From positions 62,001-126,000 of the forward strand of contig JACKQL020000082.1 of the NCBI GenBank assembly GCA_018296165.2: DNA of 64,000 bases, read 5' to 3'. How positions within the stretch are numbered: position 1 is the stretch's first letter; each line of letters begins with the position of its first letter. Made by a program: the position numbers and the translations under genes. Below are positions 44,731-56,649 of the stretch, piece by piece. The notes beneath the pieces are model-generated. The model saw only the letters and a list, made by a program, of their open reading frames with translations. It searched no databases and was not told the DNA's origin. The stretch comes from Termitomyces sp. T153. Lineage: Eukaryota; Basidiomycota; Agaricomycetes; Agaricales; Lyophyllaceae.

Positions 44731-45800
44731 TTAAATAAGGCTTGTCTGACATCCCAATGTGAAGCCCACTGCCATCCAGGAAGTGTCAACTGATAGGACC
44801 ACTGCCTCTCCTGACTCATGATCAAGTGGTTCTAGAGGTGCACTTGCAGCTAGCAACTTCTTCAACTGCATTGCTGACTGCTGCTCCTCACCCCAAACAA
44901 ATGGTGTGTAGTTTTGAGTCAACTTGTTAATGGGTGCAGCCACTTTAGCATAGTCTTTAATGAACATTCTAAAGGTACCACAAGTACCTAGGAAATCTCT
45001 GATGTCTGACTTATCCTAGCAATTACCCCACCTCATAACAATAGCCAACTGCTTGGTCTCAGGTTTCTGTCCCTCATAGGAACACCTGTGTCCAACCACT
45101 ACAATCTCATCTGCACAGACTACGGACTTCTTCCCAGAGAAAGTCCCTCCAGCATATTTGATTCTCTGTAACACTCTGTTTACATTCTGCAGATGTTCCC
45201 ATACAAAGCTCCTAATGCCTGGATTTTCTGGAATAACCTCATAGCCTCCATCTGGCAATTCATACCTGTGAGGTGGACCTCTGATTGGCACATCATCAAT
45301 ATATGGCCAGGTTACATGAGGTATCTCATCTTTCAAGATGAAGGTAATGTCATCATGAAAGATTGGTACTGAATTTGTCCAGCCCATTGGCAGGGTTACC
45401 AGCTTCAGAGCACCAAAAGGTGTCTGAAAGGTGGTATAGTCTAGAGACCTCACATCCAACACTCTCATCATATCCCACATAAAAGTCAGAGATTCCTCCA
45501 CAAGCTCTGCCAGCAAAGGGACTAGCTAACTATTCAGTCACTGGTGGCAACCCAGAATATGCTATGGTCCCTTTGTTTAAAGGTTCTAAGCTGTGAACTA
45601 TCTTCAAACTCTCATGATCCTTCTTCAATACTGTGAACCACTGGGATCTGTATGAAGAGTTGAATGGCTCATACAATCCTGCCTCAATTTTCTGCTTTAT
45701 CATCTGGCAGATTTTATCTCTGAGTCCAGGAGCAATGGGAATGTTCTTCAATACTCAGGGAGTGTGTGGAATTTCTAGCATCACCACAGGAGGGAAGAAT
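44731..45800 (-). pseudogene. Reverse transcriptase and start of RNase H, gypsy family B
   Basis: 45530-45751 has MIKQKIEAGLYEPFNSSYRS and VLKKDHESLKIVHSLEPLNK. 45016-45516 has FQTPFGALKLVTLPMGWTNS and the catalytic box YIDDV intact, then VNRVLQRIKYAGGTFSGKKS and the RHSY-like VGHRCSYEGQKPE. 44731-44967 has FIKDYAKVAAPINKLTQ and the opening of RNase H (VVLSVDTSWMAVGF). Stops lie between the pieces. Confidence 0.85.
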
Positions 45801-45832
45801 TCCTCCTTGAGCCTACCTCTTTGAGAATTATC

Positions 45833-46953
45833 TCATGCAAAAGCCACATTCTGCAGCATCATTAGATGATGTACTGCCTTCATCCTCTCTGGCCACAAAA
45901 AACCATCACCATGTACTTGGTCCATGATTTCCTTGCACTCAGCAGTGCGCCTCCCTGTAGGTTTGCAGTCAGGTGGATTTGAGTCCAACTGTGGCATGTC
46001 TGCTGATAGATCTCTAGTGATACACCTTTCAATTCTAAACTCCTCAGGAGAGGTCCCTAGTAGAGGTTTCACCTTTCTGGCAACAGGTTTGTATTTCTTA
46101 GAAAACACTTGTTCAGTTTCCCTCACACCTGCTTCTAACTCTAGGTTTTTCTGCTGTACTAAGATCTTCTCCAACTTCTCTGGTATCTGACACAGCTGCC
46201 CATTTAGATAGGCTGACAATGTCTTCTCATCTCTTTTTCCAACACCTACCTCTGCAGCAAAGGCTTGCAGATACACATCTCTCAACTCCTGGTTCTTGAA
46301 TCCACTATTAGTTATAGTGTATCCAGTCACCACTACTTCCCCATTCTTCTTCTTTCTAATCATTACTGCCACATCTCCCTGGTCACTGACCAGATCATTG
46401 AGATTGAAAATTCTGGATCACTATCTCCTCCAACACCTACCTTTGGCACCTTCCCTCTTTGAAGAGTGGGCAGGGCTGTCCAGCAACCAGTATTAGGATC
46501 TCTGATAGTTATGATGGCACTGCCATCTTGAAGATTCTGTATGTTGCTTTTTGTCAGTGTGTCAAAAGGACAATCCAACAAGACAGTATAAGCTGGCTTG
46601 ACAAAGATGTGCACTTGCAAGTAAATGGTGAAGCCTTCAGCAAAAGTAAATGATGCATTTTTGGCTAAACCAACAGATGTATTCACTTGACTGTTGGCAC
46701 TCTCCATTCTTAAACATATGTCTGGATCCCAAGTCAATCCTAAATGAAGTGCCTCATCTCATGCCATACAGACTATTTGAGAACCACTGTCTAGAATTGT
46801 CTCTACTTGCCCCCTCTGATTGACAGTGGGGTACAAAGATCTTAACACTTGCAAATCTCTAGCCACATACACCACTACTGGCTTTTCTTCTTGAGGGATA
46901 TTTTCCAAGTAAGTGGCTACACAATCCTGATGCACTACTGCACCAGTAGGCAA
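45833..46953 (-). pseudogene. Aspartic protease and linker, gypsy family B
   Basis: 46759-46953 reads VARDLQVLRSLYPTVNQ and ETILDSGSQIVCMA, with the catalytic DSG. After one stop, 46363-46737 has RMESANSQVNTSVGLAKNAS and YTVLLDCPFDTLT (the ILLG-like hydrophobic loop). 45833-46372 is the linker to RT. The same sequence of motifs occurs on the plus strand at 52400-52800. Confidence 0.8.
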
Positions 46954-48877
46954 TCCATCCTGTGTCCCATCTGCAATGGAATAGGTTGTAAGTGATTGAC
47001 ATCTACTTTGTCCAGTGGTTTCTTCACTCTTACAATCTGCTGTTGAGCTGCTACCTTTGGGATATTGGGATCCCTAGACTGAGTTCCTGATTTGAGAGTC
47101 AATCTTTGTTTCATTGCTTCTCTTAATCCAGGAGCCACATCTAACAGTTCTCCAGTACTGAAAAGTACAGTAGCCTCCCAGAGCCTATCAATGGTCCTAT
47201 CCCACTCCTTCCTTCTTGGTCCTGTTAAGGAACTTTTAACAGTGTCCTGCACTGGCAAATTGGGTCCCTCATTGAGGGCTGGAACCTTCTCAAAAGGTAG
47301 ATCCAGTTTTGGTGCAACTCTAGGTGGAATCACCAGAGTTACTTCTTCTTTCCAGGGTTTTTCAGGGGTTCTCTCTGGCAATGGGGATACTCCTGGTTGA
47401 GATGCCTCTTTCCTAATTGCCTTTATTGAGTTACTGAAAAATCCTTAGAGGAAGATTTCTGTCCTTCAGGACTAGCTGTGTTCCTTGTGTTGACCAACAC
47501 ACTGAGCATCTCAGCCATTTTATTGAAACCTTTCTCCAAGTCCCCCAAGCAGTCTGGCTCCTTATAATGAATGTGTTCTAGCATGTCATCCCTTGTGTTT
47601 CTAGCAGAGTTTAAATAGGTAGAGTAAGTGACTGTCTCTGGAGAGTCATATTTTGGCCATCCAAAGTACATGCTCACTTGCTTATCATGTACCTGCACTA
47701 GTCTAGCATGAGGAGATATACCAGCAGGATTCATAGGTAAAAGAGCACCATTAGGTAGTCTGGCTCTCCCTTCCAACAGGATGATCCATTCTTTTTGTAC
47801 ATCTCCCTTGATAACTTCACACTATGAGATTCTATGTCCAGTTTGCCAACAATAGAAGCAAGTAACACCACTTCTCCCAGAAGTTGGAAATGTAGGAGGC
47901 CCTTCTGCCCTTATGCCCTGGCTCCCTTTGATATTCAAGCAGGTATTGCACATGTCCAACTTGACCAGCTTGCAAAGCTTGCATGGAACTCTGGATGCTC
48001 CCCATTTGTTGCCCAATGGTAACCACAGCATCTTGTAGATGAGCCATTTTCTCCTCCACTACCTCCTCCTTAATGTTCCTCCTACTAGTTTCCATTTTCT
48101 CTACTATCTCCTCTCTAGGGGTCCTTACAGTAGCACCATCTATCAAGGTCCCCACTACTGTCAACACTTTTGATAGGTCATACTTGTTGTCCTTGTGCCT
48201 ATTTCTAGCAGGGTCTTTGTAGCAGCCATATCTACTGATCAACCTTTCCTCAATCACATCTCCAAAAGCTGGTGTACAGCATCCCAGGATTTTGTCTACC
48301 AAAGACCCATTCCTAGTGACTTGAGCCAACTTCTTAGCCTCAGCTCTAAATTTCCTTATTAGAGAATGGATCTCTGTAGTGTCATTCCTGCTAAGTTTGG
48401 CATGTTCTCTGCAGATTCTGTCTAGGTTTGCAATACTACCTGTGTCATATACTGCTTCTGGATAAGATTCCTTGATCTCTTTCTCAAAAGCAAACCAAGT
48501 ATAGTCATCTCCAAAGGAATCAAAGCCCAGCCATTCTTGTTCAGTCTGAGCATCCACATACTCCAAGATTCTTTTCTTCCTCTCCTTATCCTAGCATGCT
48601 CAAACAAAGAGATCATCCTTTGTAGAAAGCAATAAACCTCAGAGGGTTCAGTGTGCTTGAACTTAGCCCTGCTGTCAGGCAATGGTTGTTCATATCTGAT
48701 GTTTTGCTCCATAATTCTGACCACACTAGAAATTCTCAACATCAGGTATGATCTTTTCAAGAATAGGAGACAATGGTTGGTTTTTATCTGAGGCTGACTT
48801 GTCAGAATGAAGTTTTTATTGTCTAAGTGCAACTTCAGGGTCAGGCATAGGAGATACTGTGCCCTTACTAGAAGCAT
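46935..48877 (-). pseudogene. gag of gypsy family B
   Basis: Frames 48422-48877, 47832-48566, 47423-47776 and 46935-47381 succeed each other on the minus strand. The central one (244 codons) contains WFAFEKEIKESYPEAVYD and IHSLIRKFRAEAKKLAQV, a gag capsid-like region, then a coiled coil. A zinc knuckle can be read near 47830-47870 as CFYCWQTGHRIS (C-x2-C-x4-H; the last Cys is beyond a stop). Confidence 0.75.
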
Positions 48878-49049
48878 GAGTTTCCCTTTTCCTTAAGGTA
48901 AAAGAATTTTGAACCTTTGGTTTAATAATCTTAGGTGTACTAGGCCAAGACTTAGTTGGTGCAAACCTAATGTTTTACAAGGATTGGACTCCTCATAGAA
49001 ATCCAAAAGTAAATTTTTGTGCAACAAAGCCCTCAAAGTGGGCTCCAGA

Positions 49050-49397
49050 TGATGCAAAATGTAAGTTTTGATGCCATCAATTGATTGCATCAATGAATCA
49101 AACTTTGTTTTCACAGTAGTTGGGAGGCTTAGTTACACACTATGAGGGGACATCCCACTTATTTCTCCTTCTCCTTTTCCAGTTCTTGTCAGATTTCCCC
49201 TGCTATAGTTTTCCTTCATTCTCCTTCCTTTTCCCTGTCTATTGGTCCTAGTTTCAGCCCTCAGGCTGCACTGGTTCTCTGTCAATAATCTATAATATAT
49301 GGGATGACTCCTTTTATAATAGATGGAACAACAGACATGGGAATGTGGCCGCACCTATGCAACAACTCCTGAGAAGAATTATGCTGACTAAAATTTG
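49050..49397 (-). repeat. LTR family B
   Basis: On the plus strand it starts TGATGCAAAATGTAAG (49050) next to the gag end and runs through CTCAGGCTGCACTGGTTCTC to a possible end TTGTCA at 49397. The first 80 bases match 31649-31729 and the middle matches 39255-39417. The far end is uncertain. Confidence 0.6.
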
Positions 49398-50084
49398 TCA
49401 ATTTAAACCCTTGTATGGTAATACAATCAGATTTGGCTGTTTTTATGCTCTTCAGATAGATTTTTTACCAAAATAAATTTAGTAGACAACTTTAATAAAT
49501 GTATACCATCTTTCTACTATGTGTGAAAGGTGCCAGATAGTCTGCAGAGATGAAAAAGGCCAAATGTGATTTAGTGGACACTGTTTTCAATGCCTTGCAT
49601 GTTTTTTGACACAACATGACCAAATAATGGACATTTCTGAGGTTGTGGAAAGGAGGACACACAACAAAGTATGTTTCGTCACATCTATTGATTGATTGAT
49701 GTTGACTAACAAGCTTATTAGTAAATCTTTTACCACATTGAGCTATTGATATATTGAAAATCTTATCATGCAAGTTAATTTTAATAGTTTTGGACTATTG
49801 AAATGCTTAACAATGGATGTTTCAGGCAACCATCTACTACTCCTGAAAGCCAAAGGTAACAAGCCAGGAATCAAGGGAGACTTGAACAGTTACAAATGAC
49901 AGATCCTGACAATCATCAAGCAAATAGAAACAATAGATATTTGAAACAGATCAATACTGTGGTTGTCCCACCACTTCAATTGGGGCCTGGGGTATCAATC
50001 AATCTATGGGAACTGGGGGTTTGAGACCTATAGCCACTGCTTTTTGCTCTTTGGGAAGACCTATTTAGGCAGGCAGCAGCTGCT
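49398..50084. other. A/T-rich stretch with no recognised feature
   Basis: Only short frames (for example minus 49492-49773). No motif or repeat seen. Confidence 0.4.
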
Positions 50085-50580
50085 GATGATCCATTTTTTA
50101 TGGTCATTCCAGAGACTGTTTTGCCTGAAGAGTGGGATGCTCCTTTGCAGAATCCCATTCCTAGAGTGGAGCCACCTCTACCTGCTCCTATACAGAGAAG
50201 AGGCAATAGAGTCAATCAGTCTGCTCTTGCTCAAGCTGCTATGGTCATTCCAGAAACAGTTTTGCCAGAAGATTGGGATGCTCCTTTGCAGAATCCCTTA
50301 CCTAGAATGGTGCCACCTGTGCCTGCTCCTGTACATAGAAGGGTCAGAATCAGTCCCTTACCAGAGCTTATAATGGTACCAGCTCCACTTGCTCCCCAAG
50401 CACTGTTAGAAGAGCAACAAAGGCTGAGACAGAGGCAATAAGAGCAGGCACTGGCAATCTTGTATAAACAACAAAGGCTAAGGCATATTGCTATGGCTAC
50501 AGAGCAGGAGGAACAACAACAAGAGGTACTAGCAGTGTTGCAAGATCTAACCAAACAAAGTGAGGTTGGGTCTGGGACTT
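50085..50580 (+). CDS. Unknown protein with 47-residue tandem repeats
   Basis: The plus frame contains MVIPETVLPEEWDAPLQNP at 50100 and MVIPETVLPEDWDAPLQNP at 50241, exactly 141 bases apart. Both are followed by PR.. PP.PAP and an RR pair. After a TAA at 50439-50441 the frame goes on with Gln/Glu/Arg-rich, coiled-coil-like sequence (KQQRLRHIAMATEQEEQQQE) to a stop at 50580. The frame is also open slightly upstream of the first Met. The repeats are conserved at protein level while third positions differ, which suggests past selection. The family is unknown. It is CpG-poor and surrounded by LTR elements. Confidence 0.45.
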
Positions 50581-50700
50581 AGCATTGAGTTCAAAATACA
50601 AGGACCTAACTGAATGAAGTGAGGTTGGGTCTGAGACTAAGCATTGAGTAGAATATCAAGGACTTAACTGAATGAAGTGAGGTTGGGTCTGGGATGAAGC
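50558..50700 (+). repeat. 58/59-bp tandem repeat
   Basis: AAGTGAGGTTGGGTCTG starts at 50558, 50617 and 50675; the units continue with AGCATTGAGT and end in TAACTGAATG. About two and a half copies, overlapping the end of the repeat-protein frame. Confidence 0.8.
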
Positions 50701-50869
50701 AAGAGCTACAGGCCCATGCTGAAAGCACAGACCATAGCTCATTCAGACAACTGTGGCCCTTTTGACACTGTCACCAGCTTATGTAACTGCTGACCAACTG
50801 CTGACACATCACTTTTGTCTTTTTTCTCTGTCATACTATACAGTTGTTTCTCATGCTTCTGGAGCCTCT

Positions 50870-51033
50870 GAAGTGTCACACCTGGCCTAGGGTTCCCCAG
50901 ACTTGTTCTCTTTGGATTTCCCTTTGCCAGGTGAGTAGTTATCTCAGTAAACACTGTACAGTACTGAATAGACTTTGGATTTCCCTTTGCCAGTTGTGTG
51001 ATTGAGCCACAGCCTCCAGAGGTTGCCCTTACA
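50870..51033 (+). repeat. LTR family A, 3' part
   Basis: It contains TTGTTCTCTTTGGATTTCCC, CTTTGGATTTCCCTTTGCCAG and the end GAGGTTGCCCTTACA, followed by GCAGAACCAG as at 40517. Confidence 0.65.
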
Positions 51034-51151
51034 GCAGAACCAGTCTCTAGATTCAGTCTGGGAGCCCCCTTTTTAATTACCTGAGCTTCTACTTGGTTCC
51101 TCAAAAAGGTCTCTTCCCCACCAGTATCTTAGTGCCCCCTGTGCTCCTCCT

Positions 51152-51445
51152 ATGACCCAGCAAACTCCTCTAGCACCTCCCCCCAATGCTTCAAGCCCCC
51201 AGGACAATGCATGGAGTTGTTTGGTGTCCCTGGAGACACATGTTCAACTTACCCAAGCCTCCCTTACTTCCCACACTGCTGAACTCACTGGACTCAATGA
51301 AACTACTAAAACAGTGTCCCTTTCTCTCCAGGCCCTTCTAAAACATCTTCTCCTTGCTCCTACTCCTCCCCATGGACCTTCAGTAGCTGCAGCAAGGTTC
51401 TCTTCTGGACTGAGCTCAGAGGTTGAAGCACCCTGCTCCAACCTT
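51152..51445 (+). pseudogene. gag N-terminus, gypsy family A
   Basis: The sequence SLTSHTAELTGLNETTKTVS, then LSLQALLKHL, matches the start of the gag at 40735-40810. At about 51440 it passes into family B gag, so the open frame of 158 codons is a fusion of two families. Confidence 0.6.
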
Positions 51446-54425
51446 CCTTATCACAATGCTGAAGGAAAGATTATATTACCATTTGGCATTATGATCCCCA
51501 ACTATTTTGGCAAGCAGCTCTACATGGAATACATTGAGGAATGGCACAGGCTCAATCCAGGACAAATTGTTACTAGCAAACTTTCTTCCAATGCTAACCC
51601 AGACCCAGAACAAGCAGCAATGCAGTAGTCAGTAATTCACAAGGTAATGCAACAGGACACTGCTATGGGCCAAGTGCTATGCAAGGAAGAATGGATCAAG
51701 GCTTTGTAATGTGAACTCTTTGCACTCAGGCAACCCTGGCAAAAACTTTGACAGCATATAAGTTCCTCATGCAGCATATTGACCAGCAAACAATACCCCC
51801 AAGGTGATGCTGGCTAGCAACACCCCAGTGACCTCACCCCCATCTGATTCTACTCCAGCTCCTGCCACTAATCCTCCAGACAAAGGCAAAGCACTTGAAC
51901 AGCTTGTTGCTAACAATCAACCATCTGTCACTAAGGAACCCATTGCTCAGCCTCCAGTCCACCCATTTTCTGGCATCCCCAGTTGCTACACTCCTCCCAC
52001 TAATAGGAATCTTGCTGCTCCTGACAGATCTAATGATGGCACATAATGGACTATGCCACCCATCTATGACATTGAACAGTCTAAAGTAGTTTTTGAATAA
52101 GTTTTAAGCACCAAGGTCATGGTTTCAGTTGGCAAACTTTGCTTGGTATCACTGGACATCAGGAATCAATCCAGGACAGCTGTTATGCCTAAGCAATCTG
52201 TAGGAGCTAGCACTAACACATACAGGACCATAGCAACATTTTCTAAGATATTTTGCCAACATTTGCTATTGAAGAATCCCAGTTTTTGCTAGGATCCAAC
52301 ACTGCAACCACTAATGGACTCACATTGGATAAGGCTCCACTTGCATCTGTTGACCCCATTGAAGCTTATATTGATTCATTGCTCCATGGAGAAGAGCCCA
52401 TGGTGCTCACTGTTGCTAAGGATTCACAGTCACTTTGTTCTGTTATGATGCTGATTGATAACAAAGAAGAAGTAGAATGCATCACTGACAGTGGCTCCCA
52501 GATAATTTTGATGTCTGCCAAAATCACGAGCAACCTTGTACTATCTTACAGCCCCAACATTGTCTTGAACTTGCAAAGTGCTAATGGTACTATGGATCAA
52601 TAGCTAGGACTTGCCTGCAATGTTCCTTGCACCATTGGTGATATAACAGTTTATTTGCAGATTCATGTTTTATGGTTCCCTGCCTATGACATCCTCCTTG
52701 GATGCCCATTCAATGTTTTAACTTGAAGTGTGGTCAATATGCTTAGCAATGTTGAGACCACCATCACCATCACAGACCCCAACACTGGCATGTGGTGCAC
52801 TATCCCAAATTCTCCTCACAGTAAATCCAAGAGAAACAATCACCAAAATGTTTGCTTTGAAACAGAAGCACCCTGCTGCTTTCATTTCCAATGACATTAA
52901 CAACAACAATAGTGACATAGCAGTCATTATCAGCTATGAAGATTCAACTGGTCTAGCAACTTGTATAGCTTCTTGTGATTTGGATAAAGACATTGTACTT
53001 ATGAATTCTAACACACAGGCAAACCCTGCCCAAGCTTACCTTTATGCTACAGCTAGTGACCTATCTGACTTCTCCCTTCTGCCTTGTTCTTATCTTGTTT
53101 CAACAGATACAGCTAATCCTTTGATTCTTGGTCAGACTTTACCTATTGCTACAAGCAATACAGACATTATCCCCACCTACATTGACATCCTGTTTCCTGC
53201 TCAGTTTGTTGCTAATGAACCTGCTAAGCAAAAAGATGTCCAGGCAAAGAAGAAGTACAAACCCATTGCCATGAAAACCAAACCAGTTGCCAGTCACATT
53301 AGCAAAGACTTTTGAATTAAGCAACACATTATTGGCTACCCACTAGCAACAATGCCACTACTTGACCCAAATCTGCCACCATTTGTACCTACACAGTAAT
53401 TCACTAGCAAACAACAAGCAAAACTTGTTAAAGACCATGACACAGGCTTTCTGACTGGTGATGAAATCAACGTTCTTGTTGACATGGTTACCAAGCAAGA
53501 AAAAGCTTTTGCTTGGCAGGACTCTGAATGAGGAAGTTTGTGCCCCAACTTCTTTCTGCCAGTATGCATACTGACAATACCACATGTACCCTGGGTTCAG
53601 CACAATCACCCTATACCCCCAGGCCTGTAAAAGGAAGTATGTGAGATCATTTGTGACAAGATCAAGGCTAGTGTCTACAAGCCTTCCAACTCCACTTATC
53701 ACTTGTGATGGTTTTGTGTTCTCAAGAAGAATGGTAAGCTCAGGATTGTACACAGTCTAGAGCCACTAAACTGTGTCACCATTAGCCACTCTGGAGTACT
53801 GCCATTTCCAGACCATGTCACTGAATCTTTTGCTGGATGCATTTGTGGCACCACCCTTGACCTCTATGTTGGCTATGACAAGCATCTTATCGACCCAGCT
53901 TCATGTGACTTAATGACATTCCAGACTCCTTTTGGCACTGTTCACTTAGTGACCTTGCCAATGGGTTGGACAAATTCTGTGCTGATATTCCAAGATGACA
54001 TTACCTTCATATTGCAGCCAGAGATCCCCTCACAATGTACTCAGTTTTATTGATGACATTGGCATTGAATGACCCAAGGATTGAAAGATCATTAATGGTA
54101 AACCTGCTAAGCATCCTGCTAACCAAAATGTTTGCCTAGTGCTATGAGAGTTCTTTGAACTTCTCAATAGAATTCTCCAGTGAATGAAGTATTGTGACAG
54201 CACCTTTTCAGGTCACAAGCTTGTTTTATGCACTCTGACTTTCAAGATCCTTGGGCATGTTTGCATGCCTGACAGTCAAATTTCAGATGAGAGTTGCTTA
54301 GCCCTACTCAAGTGCTGGAGTCCTTGCAAGTCACTATCAGAAGTTTGAGCCTTCCTGGATACAGTTGGAGTTCTTAGGATTTTTGTCAACAATGTTGCTC
54401 AGCATGCCAACAACTTAACAAAACT
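51446..54425 (+). pseudogene. Ty3/gypsy family B, gag to RT, plus strand
   Basis: The order is gag (51446-52090: YMEYIEEWHRLNPGQIVTSK), protease (52253-52740: EECI-type ECITDSGSQIILMSAK, then LQIHVLWFPAYDILLGCPFN and TITITDPNTGMWC), a linker (52850-53315, 150 open codons) and RT (53560-54425: SVYKPSNSTYHL, then FCVLKKNGKLRIVHSLEPLN, LMTFQTPFGTVHLVTLPMGW, and a thumb with AFLDTVGVLRIFVNN). The YxDD region is broken by a stop (CTQFY*). The element ends at about 54425 (NNLTKLT), where LINE sequence begins. Confidence 0.8.
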
Positions 54426-54429
54426 CACT

Positions 54430-55500
54430 TGTGTTGTTCAGGGCAATGTTCAAGCTAGGGTATACCCAGAGAGATGGAAGACCTTCTTGATAGTGGTGCT
54501 GAGGAAATCAGGGAAAGACAACTACAGCAACCCAAACTCCTATCAGCCCATCACACCTAATGTCAATATCTGAAGTGTAGATGCCATTCAGGTATGTTTG
54601 TAAGCAAGACAAGAAAAATGATAAGTAAGAGGTCACATGGCCTTTAATATATCCATTTTTGAGAAGAGGTATTGTTGTTGCTAGGTAAGGTCACTGGTGA
54701 TCATTGCTAAGGAAGGTCTCAGCCTGATCATTCTAGATCCAAAGGCTAGATTCCACATGCTGAAGCCCATGATGCAGCAGTCTTGTGGTTGCTAAAATCC
54801 TGTGCAATGGCTATGTTTTTCCAGACCTTGGGGCTAGATCCCACATGATGAAGTTGCTGTGTCCACATCAGGTGCTGCCCAGATAAGATAGTCCTAGATG
54901 TCAATAATGGTGCCCAGTGACAGTTGGGTCTTATTAGCAACTCATTATACAAACTCACCACTTTCATCAAGAATGCATGGAGATGCAATAAAGTGGTTGC
55001 AGCTCTGTTTCTAGATGTGAAAGCTGCTTTCTCCCATAGGGTGCCCAAGGTTCTGGCACACAACATGAGGAAGAGGGAAGTTTCAAATGAGGTGGTGATA
55101 TTGTTTAAGGCAAAGCTGGATGGAAGGCAGACTGTTATTGCATTTGACAACTACACATTGGCAACTATCCCAGTAGAATGCAGGCTTGACCAGGGTTGCA
55201 ACACATTAGGATTTTGTTACAACTTCTAGAATGCCAGCCAGATTGAGAACACAAGGGAGGAAGAAGGCAAGCTGGCAACTTTGTTTGCAGATGATACAGT
55301 AGTGGCAGCAGAGGGAGATAACATGGACCAAGCTGTAGAGAATGTTGTGGACCTGATGGAGAGAGAGGGTGGGGCTGTACACTGGGCAGACAAACATCAC
55401 TCCTTATACAAGGTGAAGGAGTTTGTGGGCATGGGACTTTTGAGGAGAAGGGTGGAGAGGCAGTGGAATCAGAGCAGGTCTGAGCCAGCAAGGAGGCCAA
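54430..55500 (+). pseudogene. Reverse transcriptase of the second LINE
   Basis: 54924-55229 reads LTTFIKNAWRCNKVVAALFL, then DVKAAFSHRVPKVLAHNMRK and VECRLDQGCN. The next frame, 55281-55500, holds the catalytic box LFADDTVVAAEG with both Asp. The insertion-like piece 54575-54900 lacks RT motifs. Confidence 0.8.
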
Positions 55501-55533
55501 ACATCAAGGAGGCAGGAGCAAACATCAAGGTGG

Positions 55534-56632
55534 TGTCAGGTTCTGCTAACCATGGGGGCTCAGCTACACTGAGAAAATCCTTACTAGGTGGACAAGATGT
55601 CCTACACTGCTAACTTGGCATTTGGAGAAGGTCTAGATGTTGGGGACTTGTGAGGGTAAGCAAGGGGGAGTGATCCAAACAAGTCTGGGGCAGTCCAGAA
55701 AAGTCTAGGATGAGTTGTGGGGAAAGGGGTGTCAGGTACAAGTCCGGAAGTGAGTATTGGATGTGCAGGGTAAGCAGAGGCTATGCAAGTGATGGGAGTG
55801 GAGCTGGAGCTTGATGGGGGATCAACAGATGTTGATGGGCTTTGGGGCCAAGCAAATAGTGAGGTCTGAAGTTGGTTTAAAGAGTGTTTGAAGTTTGTAA
55901 TTGTAAGCATGGAGTTTGTAAAGGCATTAAGGTTGAAAGGACTTGAACACAATGATGGGAACAGAATCAAATGAGATGAGATGGAGTTGAGATGAGATTG
56001 AGATGAGAACAAAAATAGATTCAAGCAGAGATACAAAACAATAACAAGACAATAATGGAAATAGAGACAAGACAAGACTGGGAGACTGAGATAAGACTGG
56101 GAGACTGAGAGAAAGGGAAATGGAACATGGAACATGAAACACAAGACAGAAACAATCAGAAACACATCAGGTAAGGCAATATCAAGACTAGAGTACAAGG
56201 TGCTACTCTACAACTTATATACTGACTACTAGAGAGCTCCAGGGGACAGTGGGTGTGGTGGCAGGGCTTGTCAGAGCCATGCTGAGTTGACAGGTGTTGG
56301 TTGTGATCAGGGGACAGGCTGCAGTGATATTTTGATAGGATCAATTGAGGATGCAGGCCATCCTGGGGTTGTCATGATGCTCCAGGGTGGGTCAGGCAAA
56401 CTAGGGAGACAAGTTGGTGCAGCATGCCAGAGTCAGGAACAGTGGGGGAGGGTCCCAGGAGTTCAGGAGAGTCAGGGGAAGCGTTGACAGCTGTGGGGAA
56501 GCCATTGTAGTTAGCCAAGAGGCCATTGGGGTTTGCTGGAGAAGTGTTGGAGTTACCTGGAGTGGGTGCAGAGGTGGACAAAGGTTGGGGGAGTTCAACA
56601 GGTTATTGGGGGGAGCTCTGGGGAAGTGAGCA
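55534..56632. repeat. LTR family C, copy 4, inserted in the second LINE
   Basis: It starts TGTCAGGTTCTGCTAACC. The GGGGCTCAGCTACACTGAG block and the later GGAACAGTGGGGGAGGGTCC block match copies 1 and 3. Flanking GGTGG (before) and GGTTG (after 56632) could be a diverged 5-bp target duplication; the right end is uncertain by some tens of bases. LINE sequence resumes by 56660. Confidence 0.6.
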
Positions 56633-56649
56633 GGTTGAGGTGGTTGGTG

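Larger units (their letters stand above)
44130..49049 (-). mobile_element. Ty3/gypsy retrotransposon family B, minus strand, internally deleted
   Basis: From right to left: LTR (49050 onward), gag, protease, reverse transcriptase, start of RNase H, then directly the integrase C-terminus. The integrase core and most of RNase H are missing between about 44730 and 44640. Members of this family also occur, plus strand, at 51440-54425. Confidence 0.8.
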
